Positions 14,936 through 23,345 of a stretch of 53,677 bases of DNA are shown here, in pieces (the first letter of the stretch is position 1; the number at the start of each line of letters is the position of its first letter). The translations under genes and the position numbers were made by a program. The notes below the pieces were generated by a model. It saw only the letters and a list, made by a program, of their open reading frames with translations, had not been told where the DNA came from and searched no databases. The stretch is from Hyphococcus sp. (GTDB lineage: Bacteria > Pseudomonadota > Alphaproteobacteria > Caulobacterales > Parvularculaceae): positions 1 through 53,677 of the forward strand of contig JABDJK010000002.1 in assembly GCA_013002535.1 (NCBI GenBank). The letters run 5' to 3'.

Positions 14936-16585
14936 GTGACGCAAACAAACACAAATATTAGGGCGCAAAAAGTAGACGCGATAGAAGAGTGGCCGCGGCT
15001 CGTGCTGTGCTGTTTGCTGGTTGCGATTGAATTGCCGTTGCTCGCCTATATTTTCGATCCACTCGCAATCAACAATACCGATGACGCCTGGTTGCTGGCG
15101 CGCAAAGTGCTACGCGAAATGGTCCCGGTCGCGATGTTCTTCGTTGCAGCGGTTGTAATCATGTTAGCGCCGCGTTTTCGGAAAATCGCAGCCGAATGGC
15201 GTAACGAAAGTTCCCGATATCAATGGCGTGGCTGGGTGATCGCTAACCTGGCGCTATTTGCCGTGCTTTTGGTTGCGACCCAGCGCTTTAATAGTATTGG
15301 CGGGCTGACGACAAGTAATCCGCCATGGCTGCTGTTTACATTATGGATCGCAGCGGTCGGCGCATTATACGTGTTTACTGGGCTCGGTTTGGCGTCCCTA
15401 AAATTTTGGCGCCGCCGACTTTCGATTGATCGGTGGACGCTTCTGGTCGCCGCTGGTGCAGCATTTCTTATTGAAGCGGCGGCAATGGCGTCGCGGCAAT
15501 CGTGGAATTTCCTGTCGGAGGCCACCTTCAAATTTTCGACTGCGATTTTACAATTATACGAAAGCGAAGTTTTCGTTGACCCAGCGAACCGGATAATTGG
15601 CGTCAAAGATTTTGACGTAAATATTGCCGCTGCGTGTTCCGGTTATGAGGGTATCGGGCTCGTCACGACGTTTCTTGCAATCTATCTCTGGATATTTCGT
15701 TCTGTATTGCGGTTCCCGAATGCGTATCTCGTGATTCCGTTTGGCATCGCCGCAATCTGGATTTTAAACGGCGTCCGAATTGCGGCGCTTGTCAGTATTG
15801 GCGCACACTTTTCACCAGAGGTCGCGGTTAATGGGTTTCACTCGCAAGCGGGGTGGATGATGTTCTTGATCGTCACCATTGGCATTATGGTGCTGACCCA
15901 TCGGCTTTCGTTTTTTCATGACCATGCGCAAACGCTGACTAAACAGACCGTTTCGCCGGCGTTCCGGGAGGCGCTAGCGTTGCTGACGCCATTTCTCGCG
16001 ATGACGGCCGCGGGCATTCTTGCCGCAGCTTTCACAAGCGAGGGTCACTGGCTTTATTCATTGCGCGTGATTGCACTATCGGCTGCGATTGCCGCATTCA
16101 TTCGAATTTACAGGAAACTCGATTGGCGGTTTGGCATTGAGCCTGTGCTGCTTGGCTTGCTTGTCGGCGCCGTCTGGATCGCAACGGATCCGGCAAACGC
16201 CAGCGACAACAATCTCGGTGGCTGGTTGAAGGGTTTGCCGCCGGCAATGGCGGTTCTTTGGCTGTTGATGCGTTTGGCCGGCACGATCGTTCTGGTGCCG
16301 ATTGCCGAAGAACTTGCGTTTCGCGGCTATCTCCATCGCAAGCTTATCGCCGACCGGTTCGAAGATGTTGCTGAGGGCGCATTTGCCTGGAAGGCGTTTT
16401 TTATTTCGTCAGCGCTGTTTGGCGTCCTGCACGAGCGCTGGTTATCAGGCGCGCTTGCGGGCGCGGTTTTTGCCGTTGCTCTTTATCGATCGGGAAAGAT
16501 TACAAACGCGATTATTGCGCATATGACTGCAAATGCGGTTATCGCTTTCTGGGCCATCATCTTTGGGCAATGGACGTTGTTGTAA
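14936..16585 (+). CDS. xrtE: Exosortase E/protease fusion, VPEID-CTERM system
   Basis: The GTG at 14936 has a GCGGGA box at good distance; a TTG at 14912 would add eight residues. The 549-residue membrane protein has two parts. The N-terminal exosortase carries the catalytic triad C234 (AACSGYEG), R281 (LNGVRIAAL) and H302 (NGFHSQAGW) in membrane helices. The C-terminal part is a CPBP/Abi-type intramembrane metalloprotease with E458-E459 and R463 (AEELAFRGY), H499 (VLHERW) and H529 (AHMTAN). This fusion is the defining enzyme of the VPEID-CTERM system (TIGR04162 type). It would cut exosortase-type tails at the membrane and perhaps join the product to another molecule. The three micro-proteins just upstream are its only visible candidate substrates. 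Confidence 0.93.
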   Translation: MTQTNTNIRAQKVDAIEEWPRLVLCCLLVAIELPLLAYIFDPLAINNTDDAWLLARKVLREMVPVAMFFVAAVVIMLAPRFRKIAAEWRNESSRYQWRGWVIANLALFAVLLVATQRFNSIGGLTTSNPPWLLFTLWIAAVGALYVFTGLGLASLKFWRRRLSIDRWTLLVAAGAAFLIEAAAMASRQSWNFLSEATFKFSTAILQLYESEVFVDPANRIIGVKDFDVNIAAACSGYEGIGLVTTFLAIYLWIFRSVLRFPNAYLVIPFGIAAIWILNGVRIAALVSIGAHFSPEVAVNGFHSQAGWMMFLIVTIGIMVLTHRLSFFHDHAQTLTKQTVSPAFREALALLTPFLAMTAAGILAAAFTSEGHWLYSLRVIALSAAIAAFIRIYRKLDWRFGIEPVLLGLLVGAVWIATDPANASDNNLGGWLKGLPPAMAVLWLLMRLAGTIVLVPIAEELAFRGYLHRKLIADRFEDVAEGAFAWKAFFISSALFGVLHERWLSGALAGAVFAVALYRSGKITNAIIAHMTANAVIAFWAIIFGQWTLL

Positions 16586-16589
16586 GGGC

Positions 16590-17588
16590 CTAGTCCCGGC
16601 CGCGCCGCCAGAACGGTGTTTTCTTAACCTCGACCGGAACCTCTTCTTTCAGTTCTTTTGGGTTCCACGGCCCGTAAGAATACGACCGCGATCCTGGCAT
16701 AGGCTCGAACCCGGTCATGGTGACGCGCGACGCATCATCAGCGTGGCTGGTTTTCTTCATCTTCATGACGCGCGCTTGTTCGGAGAAATATTTAACGCTG
16801 CGATTGCGATTTACCGTGTCCGGGAACAGCGCCATCAACTGCATGATATCAGCGGGCATTTGATTTGAGACATTCAAACCGATTTCGCGTGCTTCGCCGT
16901 AAGCGATAGGATAATCGTGGGTCCAGCGGCCAGACGACAATTGCTCCGCGATAGAGATTGCCGCATTGTCAGAAACGGTGCCAGTCAACAGTTCTCGCGC
17001 AGCGCTTTGCAATTGCGTGATCGCCATGGCGCCGACATCTGCAAGAACAAGCGTGTAGTCGTCCGTTGATTGAATGGGTTTTTCTTGCGCCACGCGGACA
17101 ACGGACGCCGCTGGCAGTCCGCCGATTTGTGGGTCGATGGGCCCAAGAACAGCGTGTTCGCTCAAGATAATCTCGTCAGCTGATAGCGCAATCAGCGTAC
17201 CGCCGGACATCGCATAGTGCGGAACAAACACAGTCGTACGCCCGGGGTGGGCTTTAATAGCGCGTGCAATTTGCAGTGCCGGTAAAACCAAACCGCCGGG
17301 CGTATGAAGGACGAACTCCAGTGGTTTGTTCGGCGGCGTCATACGAATTGCCTGAAGCACGTCTTCAGCGTCATTCAGGTCGATATAGCGCAGCATCGGA
17401 ATGCCAAGAAGCCCCATGGGTTCCTGACGATGCACAACCGCGATCACTCGACTTTTGCGTTTGCGCTGCAATTTAGAAAATGCACCGACGAGTTCTTTAT
17501 GGCGCTGTCCGGCAGCCATTTGCCGCGACAGAATAAACAACAAAATCAAAAGGATTGGCAGCGCGCCGAATAAACCTTCCATCCCCAA
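16590..17588 (-). CDS. SDH family Clp-fold serine proteinase (SppA-like, membrane-anchored)
   Basis: The 332-residue product has an N-terminal membrane segment (residues 7-21) and a Clp-fold domain of the SDH_sah type (PF01972). Visible are HTPGG (95-99, oxyanion loop), the nucleophile block HYAMSGGT with Ser128, and LGPIDPQIGG with Asp152, the residues that mark this family. The C-terminal 60 residues are charged and probably flexible. Membership in the signal-peptide-peptidase-like clan suggests cleavage of membrane or signal peptides. It is convergent with the exosortase E gene with only 4 bases between the stops, so proximity alone does not show a common function. Confidence 0.87.
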   Translation of the reverse strand: MGMEGLFGALPILLILLFILSRQMAAGQRHKELVGAFSKLQRKRKSRVIAVVHRQEPMGLLGIPMLRYIDLNDAEDVLQAIRMTPPNKPLEFVLHTPGGLVLPALQIARAIKAHPGRTTVFVPHYAMSGGTLIALSADEIILSEHAVLGPIDPQIGGLPAASVVRVAQEKPIQSTDDYTLVLADVGAMAITQLQSAARELLTGTVSDNAAISIAEQLSSGRWTHDYPIAYGEAREIGLNVSNQMPADIMQLMALFPDTVNRNRSVKYFSEQARVMKMKKTSHADDASRVTMTGFEPMPGSRSYSYGPWNPKELKEEVPVEVKKTPFWRRGRD

Positions 17589-17762
17589 AACCCCTCTTAC
17601 GCAAGTACTGGGGCTGAGGTTACGGAATTATTCGGCTATGGGAAAGGGCGCACCGTCGTCGCTAAAATGAGTTTCACTCAGAAGCCTCGAATGCCAATAA
17701 AAACAAGGCCTTAGCGCAAGCGGCATGCGGGGCTGCGCTGCGGCCCGCTGCACAAGAGGGCC

Positions 17763-17963
17763 TTAGCTGGCGTTGTTCAGCGCTGTTGCAACAGCGTCGA
17801 ACAAATCCGAAACGCGATCACTGACTTGGTCGACCATCGGAATGACCGCAACCGAAGAGAGCGACGCTATCAGCGCATATTCGATACTTGACGCTCCACT
17901 TTCATCTTTGTGAAACGCTCTAAAGCTTTCCGAAACAATTTGTTTCAATTTATCCGTGTTCAT
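17763..17963 (-). CDS. Flp/Fap-type IVb pilin
   Basis: The 66-residue protein is a Flp prepilin: a short leader ending in Gly23, followed by ASSIEYALIASLSSVAV with Glu28 at position +5 of the mature pilin and the Tyr next to it, the Flp signature recognised by a TadV/CpaA prepilin peptidase. No tad/cpa assembly genes are in the window, so this is an orphan pilin or a paralogue of one elsewhere. A short GC-rich palindromic stretch follows its stop (17700-17760), but no clean terminator could be drawn. Confidence 0.9.
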   Translation of the reverse strand: MNTDKLKQIVSESFRAFHKDESGASSIEYALIASLSSVAVIPMVDQVSDRVSDLFDAVATALNNAS

Positions 17964-18089
17964 AACAGACCTCTAACTAACCCTTGAGATTGCTATTGAA
18001 CAGCACACGGATGAAAGAATATTAAAGTGTCAGGTGACAATTTACTTCGTATTTCCGGCGAAAAGTCCGGCAAATTTTACACGAATTGT

Positions 18090-18944
18090 TTAGACGCTGC
18101 GCCAATGCTCGATGAGAAGGTGCGCGAGCTCATCTGGCTTGTCATGGGGTATCCAGTGCCCCGCGCCAGCAATCTTTTTATACCGCCAGGGCGCCTCAAC
18201 AAATTTGCGCGACAGTTTCATTTGTTTTTCCGCGAGATATTTATCGTCGTCGCTCCAAAGCCCAAGTGTTGGGATGCGTACGGTTTCATCCCCAAAGGCG
18301 CCTATCGGCGGCGGTCGCATCATTCGAGTAAGAGAAATATTTGCGCGATACCAGTTGAGGCCGGCGGTCAACCGGCGAGGCCGTGATAGTTGTCTGATGA
18401 TATCGTTGACATCGCCGAGGCCATCCCATTGCTTGCGCAACAAAGCCCAATTGTTGAAGCGATAGGCCGTCTCGCACAGCCAGCGCATTTGATGGAATAA
18501 AATGTACCAACTCATCCGCCATTGCTCCGGTCCAGCGTTCAAATAAGCGCGCACATGCCCGACCGAAATGGCGCTGAGCGTAAAAAATCGCTCCGGGTGA
18601 AGCGCCGCCAAACGCCATGCGACCGTCGCCCCAAAATCATGACCGGCAAGGTGCGCCGTTAAAATGTTAAGGTTGTCCATGATGGCGACGACATCAGGAA
18701 CAGCGCCGTCGTGCATATCGTAGTCGCGTTTGCGCGCCGCTATATCGGTATCGCCAAAACCGCGCAGGTCCGGTGCGATGACGCGAAAGCCGGCCGCAAC
18801 CAACGTTGGCGTTATCTCCTCCCAGAGCGCGGAGGAATCCGGAAACCCGTGTAACAATATAGCTACCGGCGACGCTTCGTCGCCGCTGTCGCGGACAAAA
18901 TGGGTCAGGCCGTTGGCGGCGAGCCGATGAATTTTCTGGCGCAT
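18090..18944 (-). CDS. Alpha/beta hydrolase, epoxide hydrolase-like
   Basis: The 284-residue protein has the oxyanion motif LLHGFPDSS (31-38), DLRGFGDTD (59-67), nucleophile elbow GHDFGA with Asp103 instead of Ser, and catalytic His in GAGHWIPHDKP near residue 263. The Asp nucleophile places it with epoxide hydrolases and haloalkane dehalogenases; the HGFP motif and GHDFGA are typical of epoxide hydrolases. No signal peptide is seen, so it is cytoplasmic. It follows the MoxR gene by 12 bases on the same strand and is likely cotranscribed. Confidence 0.87.
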   Translation of the reverse strand: MRQKIHRLAANGLTHFVRDSGDEASPVAILLHGFPDSSALWEEITPTLVAAGFRVIAPDLRGFGDTDIAARKRDYDMHDGAVPDVVAIMDNLNILTAHLAGHDFGATVAWRLAALHPERFFTLSAISVGHVRAYLNAGPEQWRMSWYILFHQMRWLCETAYRFNNWALLRKQWDGLGDVNDIIRQLSRPRRLTAGLNWYRANISLTRMMRPPPIGAFGDETVRIPTLGLWSDDDKYLAEKQMKLSRKFVEAPWRYKKIAGAGHWIPHDKPDELAHLLIEHWRSV

Positions 18945-18956
18945 CCGGCGCGGCCG

Positions 18957-19802
18957 CTAAACACCATCGCGCCGCGAAAGGAAAGCAAGGCGCTCAAACA
19001 GATGAACGTCCTGCTCGTTCTTTAAGAGCGCGCCGTGGAGCGGCGGGATCGCCTTGCGGGGATCGCGCTCCGACAAGATTTCTTCCGGCACGTCTTCGGA
19101 CATTAACAGCTTCAACCAATCAAGAAGCTCCGACGTTGATGGTTTTTTCTTAAGGCCCGGCACATCGCGCAATTCGTAAAACATTTTCAGCGCGTCAGAC
19201 ACCAGCCGCTTTTTAATGTCTGGATAGTGGACATTGACAATCTCCGTCATCGTGTCGGCGTCGGGAAACATAATGTAGTGGAAAAAGCAACGGCGCAAAA
19301 ATGCGTCCGGCAATTCTTTTTCGTTGTTCGATGTAATAATGACGATAGGGCGGATTTTCGCTTTCACCGTTTCGCCGGTCTCATAAACAAAAAACTCCAT
19401 GCGATCGAGCTCCTGCAGGAGGTCGTTAGGGAACTCGATGTCGGCTTTGTCGATTTCGTCGATGAGCAAGATAGGGCGTTCGTCCGCCGTGAACGCATCC
19501 CATAACTTGCCGCGCTTGATATAGTTTCCTACGTCCTTGGCGCGCTCCTCGCCAAGCTGACCGTCGCGCAGACGGGCCACCGCATCATATTCGTAAAGGC
19601 CCTGTTGCGCCTTTGTGGTGGACTTGATGTGCCATTCGATCAGTGGCGCGCCCAGCGCCTTCGCGACTTCGATAGCGAGAACCGTCTTGCCGGTGCCGGG
19701 TTCACCCTTGACGAGAAGGGGACGCTCCAGCGTCGCCGCAGCGTTTACCGCAACTTTCAGATCGTCTGTTGCGATATAATCTTTGGTTCCGACAAATTTC
19801 AC
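18957..19802 (-). CDS. MoxR-like AAA+ ATPase
   Basis: The start is the GTG at 19802 (KFVGTKDYIATDD), which has a GGAGG box nine bases upstream; the longer frame to 19865 adds a non-conserved segment. The 281-residue product has Walker A GEPGTGKT (33-40), Walker B LLIDEIDKAD (112-121), sensor-1 TSNN (157-160) and arginine-finger region FLRR (168-171). MoxR ATPases act with von Willebrand factor A proteins to assemble or activate partner complexes. The usual VWA partner gene is not adjacent, which is noteworthy for this family. The downstream neighbour is the epoxide hydrolase-like gene. Confidence 0.9.
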   Translation of the reverse strand: MKFVGTKDYIATDDLKVAVNAAATLERPLLVKGEPGTGKTVLAIEVAKALGAPLIEWHIKSTTKAQQGLYEYDAVARLRDGQLGEERAKDVGNYIKRGKLWDAFTADERPILLIDEIDKADIEFPNDLLQELDRMEFFVYETGETVKAKIRPIVIITSNNEKELPDAFLRRCFFHYIMFPDADTMTEIVNVHYPDIKKRLVSDALKMFYELRDVPGLKKKPSTSELLDWLKLLMSEDVPEEILSERDPRKAIPPLHGALLKNEQDVHLFERLAFLSRRDGV

Positions 19803-19982
19803 GGCGGATTTCCTCCATTCGGTCAAACAGTTGCCAAAACTAACGGCGCCGCCGCGCCCCGGCAACCGCCCTGTGCAGCGGCGCGGGGGTCATCGTACGC
19901 CCGCGTTGAAAACGGCCATTGATATTTGCGGGCAAGGCGTCAAACTCGTCGTCAACAAATATTCAGACAGGGATGACCAGCC

Positions 19983-22589
19983 ATGCTTGAGCGCTTTTTC
20001 GCCATAACAGTCCTAAGCACTGCGGCCGCCTGCGGCGGTGGCAACGAGGCGCCGCCGGAAGGCGCGGAGGAGAATGATGCGCCGGCAGAAGAAGCGTCGA
20101 TAGGCGAGGCGACGCCAACACCTGCTGCTACCGGGCCTTTTGGGCAGGTAAATGAAGGCGTCCTTTTTAACGTTACAACCGACGGCGATACCGGCGAGTT
20201 CATTGTGTCGTTGCCGGCGCCGGATGGTGATGGCGTCGCCTTGCGGATGATCCATGCTGCTGCTGTTACCGCCGGCCTTGGGTCTAATCCCGTTGGTCTT
20301 GACCGCGGCGCAAGCGAGCCAGGTCGCATTATCGCTTTTCGCCGCGCCGGCAAAAAACTGCTTATCGAACAGGAAAACTGGCGTTATCGCGCGAGCGCGC
20401 AAAACCCGCAGGAGAAAAGAGCGGTCGACAATTCATTTGCCCGCTCTTTGCTTTGGGCAGGCGATATCAAGGACGACAATGGCGCCAACGGTTTTACCGC
20501 CGACATTTCCGGTTTTCTGACAAGTGATGTTCTTGATCTGAAGGCCTGGTTGAAAGACGCAGGGCAGGGAAAGTTTGCGGTCGACGCCGGGCGGTCATTT
20601 GTTGATATGTCGTCTCCATTGACATTCCCGGACAATGTAGAGGTCGACGCTGTCATTACCATCGCGAGCGATGAGCCGGGCTCGGAAGTCAATGCGACGG
20701 CGGCTGAAGGCCGTGCAGTAACGTTGACGGTGCATCATTCATTCGTGCGGCTGCCGGATGAAGGATACAACGTTCGCGACTATGATCCGCGCGCTGGCGC
20801 TATCGACGTTCAGTTCTATGATTTTTCATCACCCCTCCATGAGCCCATCATGACCAAGGTGGCCCGGCGTTTTCGGCTTGAGCGCGTTGATCCGAACGCA
20901 GAATCCGGACCCGTAAAAAAACCGATCATCTTTTACGTTGATAGCGGCGCGCCGCCACAAATTCGCGACGCATTGGTTGAGGGCGCGAGCTGGTGGGCGG
21001 AAGCGTTTGAGGATGCGGGCTTCGAGGACGGCTTTCAGGTCAAGCTCTTGCCGGAAGATGCGCACCCTCTGGATATTCGCTACAATACAATTTCCTGGAC
21101 CCACCGCCAGACACGCGGCTGGTCCTATGGCGGTGGCGTCGTTGATCCGCGCACCGGCGAAATGATTTCCGGCCGGGTTATTCTTGGCAGCCAGCGCGTG
21201 CGTCAGGACCGCATGATTTTCGAAGGGTTGGCGGGCGCAGACAAGACTGGCACTGGCGCTGAAGACGATCCCGTGGAGTTGGCGCTTGATCGTATTCGGC
21301 AATTGTCCGCTCACGAAGTGGGGCATCCGCTCGGGTTTGAACATAACTTTGCGGCAAGCACGACGGATCGCGCTTCGGTCATGGATTACCCGGCGCCATA
21401 TGTGCGGCCCGATGGAGAGGGCGGGCTCGACCTTTCCGGCGCCTATGACAGCGGCATCGGCGAATGGGACAAATTCACGGTCAAGTGGCTCTATTCGCAA
21501 TTCCCCGAAGGGGCGGATGAAGAAACCGAACTCAATCAGATTATTCGTGAGGGCTATGCCTCCGGCCTGAAATTTGTCGCGGACGTCGAAGGGCGTTCCG
21601 TTGGAACAGCCCATCCGGATGGCAGCGTTTGGGATAATGGCGCAGATCCAGTCGCGACCTTGCGCGAAGTCATGGACGTGCGCGCGATTGCGCTCAATAA
21701 TTTCGGCCTGCGCAACATCATGGCTGGGCGCGATACATCCGAATTGCGCGCCGTTATCGTGCCAATCTTTCTTTATCACCGTTATCAGGTCGCCGCCGCT
21801 GCGAAACTCATTGGCGGCTATAGTTTCGACTATGCCGTGAAAGGCGACGGCCGCGCCGGCGGCGCCCCAGTCAGTGCTGATCGTCAGCGCGAAGCTTTGG
21901 CGGCGGTTGTAGCGAGCCTCGACCCGGCAGTCATGGATTTGCCGGACCGAACGCTCAATTTGTTGACGCCGCCGGTTTCCAGCTTCGCGAGCTTTAAAAT
22001 CGGCGAATATTTTGACGGTGATACTGGCTCGATGTTTGATCTTCTGTCAGCAGTAGACGCCGCTGGCGCTATTACCATTGGCGCATTGCTGCACCCAAAT
22101 CGCGCGGCGCGGCTGGTAGAATTATCCCGGCGCGATGCGAGCGCGTTGTCATTCGAAGATGTTTTGTCTGCGATGGAAGCGCAACTTTTCAAATCAACCA
22201 ACAATCGCCAGCGACCCATACAGCAACGTTTGCAATCGCGTTATGTGTCGTCATTGATTGAACTCGCAGGCGGCGCAGAAGCAGGCGCCGAAGCGCGCGC
22301 AGCGGCAACCGGTATTTCCTTCGGCGGGTCAGCCTATGCATCACCCGCGGTGCGCGCGCGGGTTGATGCTTATCTGAAGGCTCTGCGCAATCGCATCGCG
22401 CCGGGGTTGCTTGATGGCGCTACGCCGGCACGGGCGCACCGTGAATGGTTGATCGCGCGAATTGATCGTCACTTGGAACGCGCGGCGCCGCCAATGCCGG
22501 TGACATCGAAGAAAGCTGCAGTGCCTGCAGGCAGCCCCATTGGCGCTGCAGGCTATGAGACTTGCTGGCACTGCGACACAACATTTTAG
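19983..22589 (+). CDS. Large zinc-dependent metalloprotease lipoprotein (DUF4953/DUF5117-type)
   Basis: The 868-residue product starts with a lipoprotein signal (STAAACGGG, Cys near residue 17), followed by an acidic/Ala/Pro linker and a strand-rich N-terminal region. The protease core has the extended zinc motif H444-E445-V-G-H448-PLGFE-H454-N and a Met-turn-like SVMDYPAP about 20 residues later, as in metzincin-type DUF4953 proteins. The protein should act in the periplasm or at the outer membrane. The last 20 residues include a CWHC motif that could bind metal or form a disulfide. The glutathione peroxidase gene follows after 10 bases. Confidence 0.9.
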   Translation: MLERFFAITVLSTAAACGGGNEAPPEGAEENDAPAEEASIGEATPTPAATGPFGQVNEGVLFNVTTDGDTGEFIVSLPAPDGDGVALRMIHAAAVTAGLGSNPVGLDRGASEPGRIIAFRRAGKKLLIEQENWRYRASAQNPQEKRAVDNSFARSLLWAGDIKDDNGANGFTADISGFLTSDVLDLKAWLKDAGQGKFAVDAGRSFVDMSSPLTFPDNVEVDAVITIASDEPGSEVNATAAEGRAVTLTVHHSFVRLPDEGYNVRDYDPRAGAIDVQFYDFSSPLHEPIMTKVARRFRLERVDPNAESGPVKKPIIFYVDSGAPPQIRDALVEGASWWAEAFEDAGFEDGFQVKLLPEDAHPLDIRYNTISWTHRQTRGWSYGGGVVDPRTGEMISGRVILGSQRVRQDRMIFEGLAGADKTGTGAEDDPVELALDRIRQLSAHEVGHPLGFEHNFAASTTDRASVMDYPAPYVRPDGEGGLDLSGAYDSGIGEWDKFTVKWLYSQFPEGADEETELNQIIREGYASGLKFVADVEGRSVGTAHPDGSVWDNGADPVATLREVMDVRAIALNNFGLRNIMAGRDTSELRAVIVPIFLYHRYQVAAAAKLIGGYSFDYAVKGDGRAGGAPVSADRQREALAAVVASLDPAVMDLPDRTLNLLTPPVSSFASFKIGEYFDGDTGSMFDLLSAVDAAGAITIGALLHPNRAARLVELSRRDASALSFEDVLSAMEAQLFKSTNNRQRPIQQRLQSRYVSSLIELAGGAEAGAEARAAATGISFGGSAYASPAVRARVDAYLKALRNRIAPGLLDGATPARAHREWLIARIDRHLERAAPPMPVTSKKAAVPAGSPIGAAGYETCWHCDTTF

Positions 22590-22599
22590 GAATCAACCA

Positions 22600-23079
22600 A
22601 TGAGCGAATTTTACGACTTCAACATTAAAACATTAACGGGCAAAGACGCAGACCTTTCACAATATAAAGGCAACGTCGTTCTTGCCGTGAACGTCGCGTC
22701 AAAATGCGGTTTCACGCCGCAATATGAAGGGCTCGAAAAACTTTATCAGGAATACAAGGACGACGGCTTTGTGATCTTGGGATTCCCGTGCAACCAATTC
22801 GGTGCGCAGGAACCGGGCGAGGGTGACGAAATCGCGGAGTTTTGCTCCGTTAATTATGGCGTTTCATTTCCGATCATGGAAAAGATCGACGTCAACGGGC
22901 CGGACGCCCATCCGCTCTATGACTGGATGAAAAAAGAAAAGCCGGGCTTGGCCGGCACCAAGAATGTGAAGTGGAATTTCACGAAGTTTCTGATCGATGG
23001 CGACGGCAACGTTGTTTCGCGTTTTGGACCGCGCGATAAGCCGGAGTCCATCGAGAAATATGTGAAAAAGCTGGTTTAG
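22600..23079 (+). CDS. Glutathione peroxidase family protein
   Basis: Starting from ATG 22600 the product has 159 residues, typical for bacterial cysteine glutathione peroxidases. The catalytic tetrad is present: C36 (ASKCGFT), Q70 (FGAQEP), W125 and N126 (VKWNFTKF). The resolving-cysteine region GFPCNQFG is also seen, so thioredoxin may be the true reductant. It reduces peroxides in the cytoplasm. The gene lies 10 bases after the metalloprotease gene and is probably in the same transcript. Confidence 0.95.
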   Translation: MSEFYDFNIKTLTGKDADLSQYKGNVVLAVNVASKCGFTPQYEGLEKLYQEYKDDGFVILGFPCNQFGAQEPGEGDEIAEFCSVNYGVSFPIMEKIDVNGPDAHPLYDWMKKEKPGLAGTKNVKWNFTKFLIDGDGNVVSRFGPRDKPESIEKYVKKLV

Positions 23080-23086
23080 TTAAAGT

Positions 23087-23320
23087 CTATCGAAGGGGGC
23101 GTTGTTCGGCGCGGTCGGTTTCGTCTTCGTCTTCCTTCTCGCCGCCCAACGGATCAAGGTAAAACACCGTGTCTGCCGCGTAAGCAATGAAACCGGCAAG
23201 AGCGACGAGCGCGACGCTGGTGCCAAAACCGAAATTCAGATCGCCAAACGTCAGTACAAGAAGCGACATAGCTACGCCGCCCCATCCCACCGTCGCCAGA
23301 ATTCTCAAGAAACGGTGCAT
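23087..23320 (-). CDS. Small two-helix membrane protein
   Basis: The 77-residue product has two hydrophobic segments (about residues 7-27 and 32-55) and a strongly acidic C-terminal tail (GGEKEDEDETDRAEQ). I do not recognise a family. It is convergent with the glutathione peroxidase gene (7 bases apart) and lies 25 bases downstream of the 2OG-Fe(II) oxygenase gene on the same strand. The coding call rests on the hydrophobic pattern and on its position between genes. Confidence 0.6.
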   Translation of the reverse strand: MHRFLRILATVGWGGVAMSLLVLTFGDLNFGFGTSVALVALAGFIAYAADTVFYLDPLGGEKEDEDETDRAEQRPLR

Positions 23321-23345
23321 GCCTTGTCCCGATTAGAGAATTTAC

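Noticed and set aside
17690-17760. Terminator downstream of the Flp pilin
   Set aside because: The stretch is GC-rich with partial palindromes, but no continuous stem with a T run could be drawn on the minus strand.
20829-21779. Long antisense frame (316 codons) opposite the metalloprotease
   Set aside because: The plus strand encodes a convincing zinc protease with motif and signal. The antisense text has no family pattern and reflects codon bias of the GC-rich opposite strand.
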